Below, piece by piece: positions 11,414 through 23,573 of a stretch of 64,000 nt of DNA; positions within the stretch are counted from its first letter, which is position 1, and every line of letters begins with the position of its first letter. The DNA is from Symbiodinium kawagutii. Lineage: Eukaryota > Sar > Dinophyceae > Suessiales > Symbiodiniaceae. The position numbers and the translations under genes are program-made. The notes beneath the pieces are model-generated. The model made no database searches. It was not told the DNA's origin and was given only the letters and a program-made list of their open reading frames with translations. The DNA lies in contig VSDK01010371.1 in assembly GCA_009767595.1 (NCBI GenBank), forward strand, positions 1-64,000, written 5' to 3'.

Positions 11414-11777
11414 TGGTAAGGGACTGGCACAGCGCATAGGTGTGTAGAGTGTAGAACGAATTGGGTAAATGCACCCCTCATCAATGATGCGATATGATGC
11501 GCAGCCGGTGGCTGCAATTGACCATTTAGACCCCTCCATCCACCTCAAGTTCGCCATCGGCTTTGGAAACAACCCCTTGAAAGGACGAGGAATATTATGC
11601 AATACGCATGGCAGAATCATGCAGAATCACAAACAAAGGAAGATGTGTTCCAGTCTCTCCTGCAATTGGAATCCACCAATTGATTTGGTTCACTTTGGGT
11701 CTGATTTTCAGCCATGCCTTGTGCAAAGGACTGTGTGGTTTATGCAGTTGGGTTCAAATTCTCATTTGTTGGAGCGG

Positions 11778-11899
11778 GCTACCATGGGCCACACTGCAGA
11801 GCATGGCAGTCGACTGAAGCTTTGGACGTGCTTTTGGACAGCAGAATGGCCTGGCTTTTGGGTCGGTCTCAATCGATGCTGTTCATCATAGAACCTTAG
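11778..11899 (+). CDS. Possible terminal exon
   Basis: The frame GYHGPHCRAWQSTEALDVLL continues to DSRMAWLLGRSQSMLFIIEP and a TAG at 11897-11899. A second frame is also open (ATMGHTAEHGSRLKLW). No product can be named. Confidence 0.3.
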
Positions 11900-14800
11900 G
11901 CACGTACGAACCAACATTCAGCATGACACCAATATTACATATAGTTACAACCGGGAAAGGCTAGTGGTGATGGTTGAGCAATATTATCCATTCACTGTTA
12001 TGCAGTGAAGCTCCTCAAAAAGAAGGCTGATGACTGGGGGGGGTGAATTTTCGTTGGACAGCCCCTCTCCATGGTGGAGCAAAACAGCTACAGGATAGGT
12101 GCTTACAATGATCAATGACGGTCGGTTATGGCTCATAGTCTGTGCTATTCCCAACGCTTCCAGTTTCCTTTCGAACAGGTAAGCAGCCCAAAATAGAAAC
12201 CAGCTGATTACCAACTACTAGTATAAAGGTAACTGGAAGGGTAGGGACTCGTTTAAACAATATCAATGTTGACCATCAGCAATTTTTGTACCAGTTTCCA
12301 ACACCCCTGGTCTAAATCTAAATTGGCATCATCAAATGCTTCTCAGCATCGCCATGCCGTTGTCACGGTTTACTTGGAAGATCTTGGTGCCGCTCATGCT
12401 GTTCAGTCTTCAGACGTTGCCATATCGAAGTCCTTGCTGCTGCTTCTATCCAAAACATGGAAGCAGCAATTTGTACACCTGCCGAACCAGCCGGTGCTCA
12501 GTTCTCCATCTTGCGGAGCAGAGCATGGCCGAAGAACTCACGTTGATCGCAGGAGAGAAATGGAGCGCAAGGAGTGCGAGTCACTGGTGACCGTGGGAGA
12601 TCCAGAAGAATGATCATACGCACCCATGTATTCCATATAATTATGTGACAATGAATCATCAGGGTCAAACCTGATATATGAACCGCAAATCTTCCATACT
12701 TAAGTTCTTGTAGTATTGCAGAACGAATTGCTTCAGACTATATATATATATATCAAAGGGGCCAGGTTGCTCCAAGCAAATGGCGCTGGTCAAGGTGCTC
12801 ATGATATGAGAATCCTAAGATCCAACAGCATCCCATACCCCAGGGCGATCTCTCAGAGAGGATGGTCGAACCAGCCTTAGGTTCCTTGTTTTGCCAGTCC
12901 AGCGGTTTTACATATTTGGTACATGTTCATGTCGTGATGTTGGTGGTTTGATCCCTGAAATCCATTGGAATCTGACTCCATTTTACCAATGTCAAGGCGA
13001 CGTCGCTGCAACGGTGCTGCTCAACCTGAGAGGGAGAGAAGTATATCTTGACTTGTCAGAGGTAGTGTAGCTATGTATGCTATGTCTTCAGGCTCATTGG
13101 GTGTTGAAAAAATCTTCCCAAGAGACTTTAGAGAATGCAGCAACGTTGGGTGCAATGGTTGCAGCCAGATTCATGGAGGTCTCTCCGTTTAGAGCTTCCA
13201 TTGCGTGATGGCACCAGCCCCCTGAAGTGCGAGGCCAAGCACCAGTTGCAGGAAGCACTGCTGGGACCGGACGTGCCGACAAAAGGCCCACCTCAGCATC
13301 TCGCCTTTGATCTGCGCAGAATGCCGATGGATCAATGGCTGGTTGGTTGGTTTGGTCAATGGCTGGTCGCGAGTTGGTCAATGCTTATGGTGATACTTAC
13401 TGTTTGGCTCTGGGCTCATTCCTGGTTGGTTGATGGTTAGCGATTTTTTTCACATGGTTTGCTACTGGTCTACTGGTTGGTTATAATGATTCATTAGTTA
13501 CAATGCTTCGTGAATGGTTGGTTGATGGTTGACAATGATGAATAGCTGCCGGTTAATGGACAAGGCTTGTCAAGGGTCACTGACTGCAGGTGAAGAATTG
13601 GTGTCAACAATGGATCATGTTACTCATGGTGCGTTTAGTTTAGATGTTGAAACCAGTGTGGTCCATGTTCAAACCCAGAGCAGTAGAAACCCATATGAGT
13701 AGCAAAGGGCCCATGAGAAACCAGTAGAAAGTGACCTTCTGGACGCTTCCTTAGGCTGTGAGTGTTGATCACGGGTCATTCTTGCGAAATAGCTGCAGGA
13801 AGTAGCAGGCTGAAAGAGACAGTGGGTACGAATGGCCCAGAATTTCCGGGGGATCTGCATCAAGAACACGGTGCATCTCCAGATAGGGCGATTTTAGAGT
13901 GGTTTGTGGACAATGGATCTACCAGTTGGCATGATGCAATCGACCCGAAAATGAGGTTGCTTGATATGTGGCCATGGGTCAATACTCTGGTACCCTTGTG
14001 AACATGGCCTAAATGATCAATCTAGTTTTTCTTGGGATCTTCACCTATCCATTTTTTGGATGGTTGGTAGGGAGATGCAAATGCAAACCAGCAACCATTG
14101 GTCAACCATGGGGTCCCTGCATGAGGAGATGGTGGCTCTTCCGGACAGCCCCACTGGTGCTGGCCTTGGCCCCAGATACGGGGAATCAGTGGTTGAATCT
14201 GGTGCAGCGGGTTGTTTGGCTAACCTGAGAGCAGGGTGACCCACCTGTACCATGGCTGCCTTGGGACCTGGTCGAACAGACTGCGACCTGTGAAGCATCC
14301 AAACTGTAGTGAAATCGTTGGTTGCGCTCCATACGCCAATTATCCGAAGTCATGGGAGGGATAAGGAGGGCCTATTTCGATCATCATCGCTGATGGTGAT
14401 AATGGTACAGTAACGGTGACTTTTTGAAAAGATCAAGTTTCATCAAATAACGTTCATTGTCTGTTATTTTTGTATAACATGGAATGCATCAAGGACCACC
14501 ACTCCAGCAGGGATCCATGGACTTAGGGGCCCACCGGGACCATGACTAGATGGGACTTAGTGAGATACTGGTGGCCTGTGGGCTTACATGACGTGACCAA
14601 GATGACAACGATGGGTCAGACATGGGGTAGAGATGGGCCAAGGGCATGGGCGATACAATTGCAGGGATCACCAAGTAGCATAGACCGGTAGACAGGGCAA
14701 ATGAAAGGTAACTTTCCCAATCGACAAGTGTAGCCCTGCTGCAGGCCACGATCGACCAGAGGCTGCTGGGGGACCAATGAAGCTCCCAGAAGCTCCACAG

Positions 14801-14929
14801 ATGGATTGACAGATATGCAGGGTTTTGTCGCAGGTCAAAGGCAGAGGACATTCAAAGCTTGAGTCTTGATGAAATTGTGAATATTTTAATACATTATGCA
14901 TCTACCTGTCTATTTATCTATTTGTCTAC
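11900..14929. other. Long intron-like stretch with weak open segments
   Basis: Three plus-strand stretches have exon-like composition: 12266-12613 (ending RRREMERKECESLVTVGDPE and TGA), 13160-13340 (LPLRDGTSPLKCEAKHQLQE), and 14083-14239 (LHEEMVALPDSPTGAGLGPR). Each also has competing frames and no sure splice sites. A short (TA)n run lies near 12740-12753. The rest is TGGTTGG-type DNA. Confidence 0.3.
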
Positions 14930-15062
14930 CTATCTATCTATCTATCTATCTATCTATCTGTCTATCTACCTATCTATCTATCTATCAATCTATCTATCTA
15001 TCTATCGATCTATCGATCTATCGATCTATTGATCTATCTATATGTTTATTTGTTTATTTGTT
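14905..15062. repeat. TATC tetranucleotide microsatellite
   Basis: CTAT/TATC repeats with ATCG and TTTG variants. The open frame through it (LSIYLSIYLS) is not a gene. Confidence 0.95.
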
Positions 15063-15370
15063 TGTTTACCTAGCTCAACAGCTATCCCAGAAGTCCCCTA
15101 GCGTGCCCCGCGCTCGGCACAGGCAACGCCGCGTCCACTGGAAACCAGTGCGGGCACGGCGGGCGCCCAAGGCGGACACGGCCTAGCGTGGAGGTGATGT
15201 TCACCTAGCCATTTGGCGAGCTGGGTCAAGCAGTTAACCAACCAACCAATGGTTAATGGTTAATGATAGGGTATAATAACTAACAATAGTAGGGGATATA
15301 GTGGTTAACTAGCTTATGGTTCATAATAGGGGATAACAACTAGCAACTATAGGGGATAAACCAGCTATAT

Positions 15371-15490
15371 ATGGCTATGGGTCAAGCAGTTAACCAACCA
15401 ATTTCATGGCGGATAATAACCAATTAAAATGGGGAGAACAATGGTTCATGATAGGGGAACCAGGGGTACGGGGTTTTGACCCACAGCCAT
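15371..15490. mobile_element. 120-bp TIR element (ATGGCTRTGGGTCAA ends)
   Basis: It begins ATGGCTATGGGTCAA and ends TTGACCCACAGCCAT; the ends are inverted repeats with one mismatch in 15. The interior carries the motifs TTTCATGGCGGATAATAACC and GATAGGGGAACCAGGGGTAC, which recur in the insertion at 34537-34688. The preceding 150 bp (15223-15370) contains further degenerate copies of the interior motifs (GGGTCAAGCAGTTAACCAACC, AGGGGATAA). Confidence 0.7.
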
Positions 15491-15832
15491 TTGTAGCTTA
15501 GAATTACTACTGACCCAGGGCCACATGGATGGTTTTTTTCGATGATAGAAAATATTGTATGCATTATATTGCATTAGGTTGCAAGTATTTGCATCTATTT
15601 ACTTTTTGTCGTTACAGGTCTCCCGAAGGTAATGTACATGAGCAGATTGAAGATGGACCGATATATCAGATAGATAGCTTCACACACACACATCTATGCC
15701 TATAGCCTACATTCCTATATGATTCATTTACGCAATTACATGCGCGGGTGCAAGTTGGTAGGTAGGTAGATGGCAGGTACATACAGTTTATTGGAATACA
15801 TTTGGTCCTGTGAATCATTGCTGTGGTGTCAG

Positions 15833-15958
15833 GCGCCGCTGATGCTGCTGAAGAACAGCAAGCTCAGAATGAAAGCAACCCATCACAAGATCCTTTGCTG
15901 GCACTTGGCTATGCCTTCAGGCGTTCAAAGCGCCCAAATGAGCTCATTCAAACCTATG
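15833..15958 (+). CDS. Exon: Gln/Glu-rich segment
   Basis: The acceptor GGTGTCAG ends at 15832 and the donor is TATG|GTGG. The frame encodes AADAAEEQQAQNESNPSQDP then LLALGYAFRRSKRPNELIQT. Composition is clearly coding-like, with no stop in this frame until 15988. The product is unknown. Confidence 0.5.
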
Positions 15959-15990
15959 GTGGAAAATGGTGGCCAAAAACTATGTAGTGG

Positions 15991-16660
15991 TTTTTCAGAA
16001 TAGGGGATAATAAACCAATCAACCATTTTTGCCGGTAAGAAACCACCATATATTGATACCACCACCGTTGGCAACTCCTGGGTTGCACCTGAGTCCAGGC
16101 ACAATACCTGGCCGTACACAGAAATGGTGTAGTGGTAGGTCCATATATGGTTAATGATGGTTGATAATGGTTATTAACCAACAATAGTGGTTGATGATGG
16201 CGTAGTACTGATAGATCCATTACAGTCACAATTTCTGTGGTAGCAGGTCAATATTTGATGCTTAACAACGATAGCAACAATATCAATACTGGTCCATGAT
16301 GGTTAATTGATAGATAGCAAAAATAAAAGGTACATATGGAAAAAGGAAAAGTTGATATACTGCTTTTTAACGAGCAATAGTTGTTGATGATGGTTTGGCA
16401 ATGGTAGATCCGTTGCGTTACGTTATTTAACCACCCCCCGTTTAGCGATGGTGATTTCCCCTCCAATGTGGGGGCATTGCGGGGTGTATGAGTAAATGAA
16501 TCTCCCATGGGACATGATTTTGGCCACTGGTAGGGGTTGGAGTTGGACCGTCCAGGATACTGAGGTAATGTCACCATGCAGTCAGTAACTCAGTATAGCT
16601 AACACAGATGCTGAATTAACAGGTGATGTCATGTCGAACTCCGTTTCTTGCTGTCCGCAG
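15991..16660. other. Intron-like sequence
   Basis: TGGTTGATGATGG-rich DNA with an AGGGGATAATAAACCA motif at about 16001 similar to the interior of the small TIR elements. No gene seen. Confidence 0.5.
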
Positions 16661-16736
16661 CTTTGCTCGTGCCCCGATGGCTCAGGAGAATTCAGCCCAT
16701 CCAAAGGCTGCAGGTAGTTCGGATTCTGCTCCGCAG
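16661..16736 (+). CDS. Exon: Ala/Ser-rich segment
   Basis: It lies between CTGTCCGCAG and the donor CCGCAG|GTGGGG. The frame reads FARAPMAQENSAHPKAAGSS then DSAPQ and ends in phase 0. It joins in phase to the exon at 17349 through a 612-bp GT-AG intron. Confidence 0.5.
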
Positions 16737-17348
16737 GTGGGGGTCTGTACTGCTTAGAAATACGGAGGAAACTGTTTGATGCTCTAAGGATCGACAAGAG
16801 AAAGCATACGTTGCAGCGATAAACTTAGATTTATATAACTGAAATGACCTTTAGTGTTTGAGCATAGGATAGGTTTATACTGTATATACCCCACCGGAAA
16901 TCAGAGTTTTCACGCGGGGAGCCTTGTAGCCACCAAGATCCCTTTTAACATACATGCAAACGTGGCACACGCTCACGAATTCACTCACATACACTTTTGG
17001 ACAGGTGCAATCGTTTGAATACACACATGGACATGTACATTTTATTCAGGTATCCATGTGGGTGCGCAGAATATTGGCACAGTGTTGCCTCACCAGCAAT
17101 GTGCCCCGGGCAGGGATTTATCATGGTTCACCCAACCCATAAATCTGCAATGAGACAAGCATGGGGCATGATCCAGAAATTGACAATGTCAATGTTTGTC
17201 AACGAAGGCTATCCCGCAACAATTGCAAAAATCATCATGTTAGTGAAACCAAACATTTTGAGGTCAATTTGGGACAACCCCAAGACATTACAACAGAGTG
17301 ATTTGCCATAATGATGCGATAAATCCTATCCTTGCAACCAGCTTGCAG

Positions 17349-17434
17349 GCGGCGCAAGCAGCTGCTGGTGCCAGTGAAACTGAGTCACCAGAAGTGCGGA
17401 AGAAAGTGAAGAGCGCCAAGGCTCGCCATGTCTG
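17349..17434 (+). CDS. Exon: Ala-rich then basic segment
   Basis: The acceptor AGCTTGCAG ends at 17348. Phase 0 encodes AAQAAAGASETESPEVRKKV then KSAKARHV. The likely donor is TCTG|GTCTTGG. It continues the SAPQ end of the previous exon as a low-complexity acidic/basic region. A second frame after 17428 (MSGLGPFGNAPEPQEPKSMA) is also open, so there may be alternative splicing or a neighbouring exon. Confidence 0.45.
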
Positions 17435-17665
17435 GTCTTGGTCCATTCGGAAACGCCCCTGAGCCCCAGGAGCCTAAGTCCATGGCTTTGCGAAAGGCGA
17501 AGGACGAGGCAAAAGAGGGCAAAGATTCTGCAAGGCCGGGGTCGAGTCAAAGAGAACTGATGATGTTGATGATGACCAACCATGGCTCACCATTGGGGTT
17601 AATAAGCCATAATAAGCAACAATAACAGGTACATTTAACCAGTAAACACTAGGGGTAACAAGTGA

Positions 17666-17667
<2 letters not shown>

Positions 17668-17717
<50 letters not shown>
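17668..17717. repeat. GAT trinucleotide microsatellite
   Basis: About 16 GAT units in an intron-like region. Confidence 0.95.
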
Positions 17718-17718
<1 letters not shown>

Positions 17719-18033
17719 GATGCCAGGAGTGAGCTGGTCGTCTCTTTGTCTCCCCAAGGTTTTCCCTAAGGAACAGCTAATACTTGAGTGTTGTTCGCTT
17801 CTTACCGTCATCACCCTGCGTTCCCATCATTGACCATGAGATTTATCCACTCTTCAACGGATGCCCTGGCAAAAAAAGACCTGATTCGCCATTGTTTCAA
17901 GCACTTCTCATCACTTCACCACGGATTCAACCACCATTTTCCCAGCAAAGTTCCCCAGCCACCCACCACCCACCCACCCACCACCCACCAGGACCCACCC
18001 ACCACGCCCCACGCCACGGTGCCCCAGGGGTCC

Positions 18034-18171
18034 TCACAGCAGCCGCCCCGCGCGGCCGCGGCGCACCTCGGCGCCCGGGCCCACGCCGCGCAGCACCTCG
18101 GAGCCGCCGCACACGGCGCAGTCGCAGTCGCTGAGCGACGGCGCCGTGGCGCGCACGCCGCGTTGCTGGGC
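18034..18171 (-). CDS. Very GC-rich terminal exon candidate
   Basis: On the minus strand, after an AG (CAACGAG|GCCCAG), the frame reads AQQRGVRATAPSLSDCDCAV, then CGGSEVLRGVGPGAEVRRGR, then AGRLL and TGA. Nearly every third codon position is G or C, unlike neighbouring exons, which suggests real coding constraint on this strand or transferred DNA. The plus strand is also open (Ala/His-rich), so orientation is not certain. Upstream exons were not found. Confidence 0.4.
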   Translation of the reverse strand, partial: AQQRGVRATAPSLSDCDCAVCGGSEVLRGVGPGAEVRRGRAGRLL

Positions 18172-19805
18172 CTCGTTGAATTTGAGTCCAGATTCAACAG
18201 GATATAACCGGATGAATTTTGATTGACTAACTGTTACAATGTAATTAGGGCCGAGTCCAATCTAATGGGTCAATTTAGTATAATATGGGGGGAAGGGATT
18301 ACTTCCATGAGTTTGATTGGTATTTCCAATGATGATACTTACTAATCATATTTCCATGGAGTGAGTTAGAATGGAATCAACTCAAGTAGAATGAATTAGT
18401 TTGAATTAATTTCCATCAGAAATTCCATAGATTCCAATCATGCAGCTCTCTGGATTCCACTCATTCTACAGACTGGCCACTGGTTGGGTGGGAACGTTTG
18501 GGAGCCATGGGCATCCCGTTTTGACCTTTTAAAGGAGGAGCGAGGCCAGGCGGATGGATGGAGGATGGGGCTGCTAGTGGAGATGGCTGGTGGTTGGCAC
18601 GGAGCTAAGGAGCTACCAGTGGCACCGAATGGTAGATGGAGATGGGTTGAGTTACTGAAGTAGATTCAATTTGATTAAATGGATGGGTGATAAGTTTCTC
18701 AAGTTCATTCCATTTAATTGTTATGTTTTTTGTTTGTTGATACTCGTAGTTTGTGGCAGTGACAGGTCGTGGTTTGTTTGATCATGGTTGGATGGTGGTT
18801 CAGAAATAGGCATAGATGATGGGTAGGGATGGTCTAGGTATGGTTCATGATTCATGCGCGAGAAGATCTTGTAATGGTATTGATGGTGGCACAGTGCGAT
18901 GGGTATAGTATTGACAATGTTTCATTAATGAATTGATGATGGTGCGCTGATTGGAGCAGATTTTGGTTAGGGATAACGGTGTAGCTATCTTAAATTCAAT
19001 GTTGCTTCATATTATTTGAAAATAGCTATGTTAATTTGGCACGAATGTTGTTAACGACTGGATGAGGGGTTTAATGGTGGTAACTTGGTGATGATTCACC
19101 ATGGGGTGCTTTCAGGCTCCGAGGGTTGGTGTCAGCAGCTATGCCTATAATATTTGCAAAGCTGGCAGCATTGAGGGCCTCAGGTTATCGGGAACCGAAG
19201 CCACCAAACAGTCCAACAACCATCTTGATCCAACCGGGACTCCGGTCAGTGCTGCCACAATTGTCAAGTCAAAAGCCTTCCAGAAAATGACTTGTCATGG
19301 TTCCTATTGCATCCTTATTGTCTTTCTGCTGGGTGACTTTTTGGCTCCTGTCAGCCAGCACAAAAAAGTCCTTTTCACTTTCAGTGTATAGTACAGCTGA
19401 AGTCAACTTCGTGGTTTTGTTCAGTCCATCCCAGGGCTCACAAAAGATCATCAAGCTGCACGCACGTTTCGGGTGCCATGACCCCTCTTAACAGCCCAGG
19501 TTCTCTGGGAGACCCGCGGCTACCGAAGTTGCTGACGGATATCGAGCACCATGGCAGATGCGATGACTTGATGCAGCCCCATCATGCCCCATCAATGGGT
19601 GCAAGGTGATAAACCCAACCAAGGAATACCAAGGATGCAAGCAGTTGAGTTTTTGCCTTGCCAAAAACAAACGGTTGTTTCATTGGTTGTTTCCGAATTG
19701 GCCCTTGGTTAGCAAAATCTTGGACACTATCAGACACTCCAGAAATGCTGCTCAGAGTTTGGGGACTACTGCGTCGAGCGGATGAAACTGCTGTGTATTT
19801 ATATT

Positions 19806-19845
<40 letters not shown>

Positions 19846-20651
19846 GAGAGAGAGTGGCCGGCTGTATGTCTCAGAAGCACAACCTGTAGAATATGAAGAT
19901 GAAGATGTTCGAGTGTGACCATGGCCAAGAAGGCAATGAAACATAATGAAACAACACACAGGGAATTCTCGAACAACATCAGGGGCTTAAAAGCACATCA
20001 AGATACCTATAAAGGTTCTGGTTGGCCTGTTTATTGAGCTGTTGGCCCGTTCTGGCAGTTTCCAGCACCGCTGTTGGGGTGGATCTATGAACCTCCAGCA
20101 TTGACAAGCAGATCTGGGGTCCCCCAGTTGTGACATTTGGTATTTGAGGTGACCCCAACTCTTGGGTACCTCTCTAGCATGGGCATCCCATAGTACACCC
20201 AAATCCTCCTCAATGTATCCAAATCTACAACAGTTCACTTGGTTTTTTTTACAGAGCGGAGTGCTTTTGGTGGGTGTTCGAGTGGATTCAACTGGTGTTT
20301 GTTGGTAATGTCCTTGCAGCATTCACCTTGCGCAGCGATATGCTGCGAAGTGACCTGGAAGTGATCCGGATGCCGAGAACCTGCTGCCATGACAAGGAGG
20401 CACTGAGATGTAATGAAGGCGTAGTTAGGCAGCTGACACGGAATCATTTTTAGTTGCATGCGTGAAAAGGAATCGCATAGAATCACCGTATTCAGAAAAC
20501 ATCAGAAAATCTTCCATGCACATTTTGTTCCAGCATACGTGCTGGAGTCCAGGAGCAGCCATCATGCAAGTGGGCACCGAGCGGTACTTCAATGTTGCTG
20601 GAAAACTTTTGATTCAAACAGTTTGGATAGTACTAGTACTGTCGCTCCACC
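18172..20651. other. No confident gene
   Basis: Contains the isolated TIR-like end GGGGGAAGGGATTA (18288-18301), GATGG-rich DNA, and a GA dinucleotide run at 19808-19854. An open plus-strand stretch at 19101-19391 and weak frames at 20000-20650 have no recognisable content. Confidence 0.4.
19808..19854. repeat. GA dinucleotide microsatellite
   Basis: (GA)n with one interruption; it generates Arg-Glu and Leu-Ser runs in frames on either strand. Confidence 0.95.
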
Positions 20652-21581
20652 ATGGCACCACCGTTTTGGCCTTGCACGAACTGTGGCGAGCTTACATGTC
20701 ATCGTTTTTTCTGTCCTGATCAATGTAACGCAGAGCACGGCATGAAAAACAAGTCGTACCCGGTTTGTGAGGACAAGCGTGAGTGTCACCACTGTCCAGC
20801 GTGCAAAAATGCCATTTCTGAGAGTGACATCAGGACAGTCACGAGCGGATACCAAGATGATACGCAAGCATTTTTGTCCTGGACCCCCAAACTTCCCTGC
20901 ACATGTGAGGATGTAGTTCCTGATTCGTATTTGGTCGTTTTGGCGCTGAAGTTTGTAGTGGCTGACTACAAGTGGCAGGTGGGAGACTCAGTGACTAACA
21001 TCGAGTTTCGGCCACACGCTGTTGAATTGGTTGACTTCCTTCTGGGACAAAGCATGCTGCAACTGGGCTTTGCGAGTGCGCTTACCCGGGAGAATTCCGG
21101 GAAGGTTGCTTCGCAATTGCTTGAGAAGGCCACCCGGACTACTTGGAGAACAGAGCGGACACAGAAAAACGTATTGTTTGAAGTAGGTACCGGTCGCCGC
21201 GTGTTTCTGTTTTGGGAAGAGCATTGCCAGCTTCATCAGGGTTGGAGGAACGGACAGGGTTGTCCGGGCTCAGAAGTGCACTGCATCAACCTTGATTCAA
21301 TTCGCTCAGCTTGTGGCTTCGCAGAAGAGAAGTCTATTCTTGTGACCTTTGAAGACGATGACGTAGAGAGGAGAGTTTGCATGGACGCAGCCTTTGAAAA
21401 GTACAAGCTTTGCATCAAATGGTGGCACAGATGGGACACAGAAGATCAAGAACTACTGAGTCTAAAAACGTTCATGTTCAATTTCTCGCAGAACGTGCAA
21501 GTGGAACCTGAAAATGTGGAAGTGTATTTAAGGAAGAATGCGCACTTGTATTTCCCGCACGGGCGCAAATGCTATCCCTGA
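20652..21581 (+). CDS. Single-exon Cys-rich protein of unknown function, 309 aa
   Basis: An ATG in a good context (CCACCATGG) opens a 309-codon frame ending TGA, the longest convincing intron-free host frame in the first 30 kb. Residues 8-51 hold closely spaced cysteines and histidines (CTNCGELTCHRFFCPDQC, then C-x5-CHHCPAC). This pattern could bind two zinc ions. The middle contains a mixed alpha/beta-like stretch, and a TGRRVFLFWEEHC segment lies near residues 177-189. The C-terminal part is rich in Trp, Asp and Glu (CIKWWHRWDTEDQELLSLKT). There is no signal peptide or membrane segment. I recognise no family. Absence of introns may mean a retrotransposed gene. Confidence 0.65.
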   Translation: MAPPFWPCTNCGELTCHRFFCPDQCNAEHGMKNKSYPVCEDKRECHHCPACKNAISESDIRTVTSGYQDDTQAFLSWTPKLPCTCEDVVPDSYLVVLALKFVVADYKWQVGDSVTNIEFRPHAVELVDFLLGQSMLQLGFASALTRENSGKVASQLLEKATRTTWRTERTQKNVLFEVGTGRRVFLFWEEHCQLHQGWRNGQGCPGSEVHCINLDSIRSACGFAEEKSILVTFEDDDVERRVCMDAAFEKYKLCIKWWHRWDTEDQELLSLKTFMFNFSQNVQVEPENVEVYLRKNAHLYFPHGRKCYP

Positions 21582-21992
21582 AAAAAGTCGGGAACATTGT
21601 TGGACAAGTGCTGGATACATCATGGTGTATGAATAACCTGGGGTGTCCCCTGTATAAACCACCTCAAAGAAAGCGTGCTTGAAAGAAAGAGACCGCAGTG
21701 GGATATATGCTTGGGGCTTGAAATCTTGGTCAGACAAACAAATGTTTGATAAGTGTATGTTTGGAAAATCTAGGGTTTTCCCATGGTTTGTCAACAAGTG
21801 GCGTATCCACCTCCTTGCTGGTTTTCCCATCAAACATTTTGCGATGGTTAATCCCCCATGTATGGGTGTGCAAGTACAAACTCATTGCGGGTCAATATAA
21901 ACCATCCCAGACACGGGTTAGGTTCCGCTCACAACGGGTAAGTAGCTCACATCCCAACAGCTAGTTCCGGTCACTGGGAGGCTATTCACCAG
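21582..21992. other. 3' flank of the Cys-rich gene
   Basis: Short frames only; no gene recognised. Confidence 0.5.
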
Positions 21993-22186
21993 CAGCCGGA
22001 TCATCCAACCGGGCCCGCCACCCGTCGGGTCCGAGGAGCCATTTCCGGCGCGTGGAGCGGAAACTGCCCCTGGATGCCTCGGGCTGGTTGCGGGAAACTG
22101 CCCAGTTAGAGCTCTTTGAAGAGGCGCTGTGCTGTGGGTCGTGTTGCTATGATCCCTTGGGAGGTCCAGGAGTGTTGATTCAGTAA
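21993..22186 (+). CDS. Terminal exon candidate with CCGSCC motif
   Basis: After an AG at 21992 the frame reads AGSSNRARHPSGPRSHFRRV, then ERKLPLDASGWLRETAQLEL, then FEEALCCGSCCYDPLGG and ends GVLIQ with TAA at 22184-22186. Codon use is strongly exon-like and the last third has four cysteines in six residues. The product is unknown. CAG|TAAGC at the end makes a continued exon unlikely because no G starts the intron. Confidence 0.5.
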
Positions 22187-23420
22187 GCATAATGAGCTCA
22201 TCACGGTGAATGATAGGCGAATGCTAGTTCAGAATGCTTAACGCACTATGTTTTTTGACCGGTGACCTCAGGCGTTCCTTTGATTTTTGAAGCACGGAAA
22301 TGTATCCAATATATATTCAAGTTGGACGTGGGTGGAGTTTTCAGCCCGTTTTGCCCATTTCTGGTGGAGTGACATATAGAGATCAAACTAAACCAGTTAA
22401 TTTAAGTCTTGTAGGGTGCATCTGACACATCTGATGCAAACGTCTCCCCATGACTGCCTCATTATGACGTGCCAGACATTGTCAACCTGGGGTTCGTCCT
22501 GCAAGCAGGGCGTTGCAAATATGTGGGTATGGCAAACTGCAAGCGTTTGCAAACCAAGGTAAGGTTCAAGGAAATCAAAGGGAATGATGAATGTATCAAG
22601 TGTGCCATGGCTTCAGGGTTGTTGTTTTTCAAGCAGCAGGTAGCAAATGGGTTTAACTGTTGGTTTTTGGAAGGCCTGTTAGACTAATTATGTATGCATG
22701 TAGGTCTCAATTGTCAATAAATGTTTGATGGAAAAATGCGATTCAGCATATGCAGTTAATTTTCTTCCGCGTTCCTGTGTGATTTGTTTTTTGCTGTGGT
22801 CTTGTGAAACTGTTGGGCAGTGACCACAATGTTCTCTGAATACTTTTTTTGGCAGACCCTTTGGATGGCGACTCTCCTTCCCATAAAAGATGAGCCGGGC
22901 ATTTGAACTGCCATGGCGGATGCCATCGTCCGCTGGCACAACAGGAGCTCCAGTGGATTTTGCAGCAACATGAGCCTCCACCAGAAGAGGTGCTGTTGCC
23001 GGGGATGTGTGTGGAGTTAACCATGCTCATAGCTGAAACTCGATGTGGAAGGGCACGTTTATTGAATCAAATTCTAGCATGTCGGCAAATGTATTATTGT
23101 TGCTAAGTTACGTATTGTTCAATGTGAAGGGTGGGGTTTGCTTGTGGCTTTATTGTGCTTACTTGCTTGCTACAGTTTTCTTTATGCAAAACTGGTCGCA
23201 CCATGTCCAAACTCTTTCTGGGAGCAAGGGCCAAACCATGCTTTTAATACATGCCATGCATTTGTCATGTTGACACGTTCTTTGGTGTAGCTGTGTGCGT
23301 GGCCATTGGTGCATTCTTGTCTGATTAGTAGTCCTTAGGAGGCTCTTGTCATAGAAGAGTAACCTGGAAACGTATGCGACATGAATGGGCCTAGTTGCGC
23401 AGCCCTTATGTTTCAACTAG
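22187..23420. other. No confident gene
   Basis: A 72-codon frame at 22469-22687 (+, Lys/Gly-rich) and overlapping minus-strand frames near 22690-23030 are present. None has a recognisable motif. Confidence 0.4.
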
Positions 23421-23573
23421 CTGACTGATGAAGGCACCCTGAGAAATTCTTTCGCTGCTTCCTCCAAGGCACCAGACGTGAGCGCGAGCGATGCCAGTCC
23501 AAGCGCCGCTCCGAAGTTTGTGGATGGAGGCAACTCGTGTTGCCGGTTCTTGGGAACGGTGGCTGCGGGATAG
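23421..23573 (+). CDS. Terminal exon candidate, Ser/Ala-rich
   Basis: The acceptor TTTCAACTAG ends at 23420. Phase 0 encodes LTDEGTLRNSFAASSKAPDV, then SASDASPSAAPKFVDGGNSC, then CRFLGTVAAG and TAG. Composition is typical of dinoflagellate coding sequence. The product is unknown. Confidence 0.45.
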   Translation: MTDEGTLRNSFAASSKAPDVSASDASPSAAPKFVDGGNSCCRFLGTVAAG

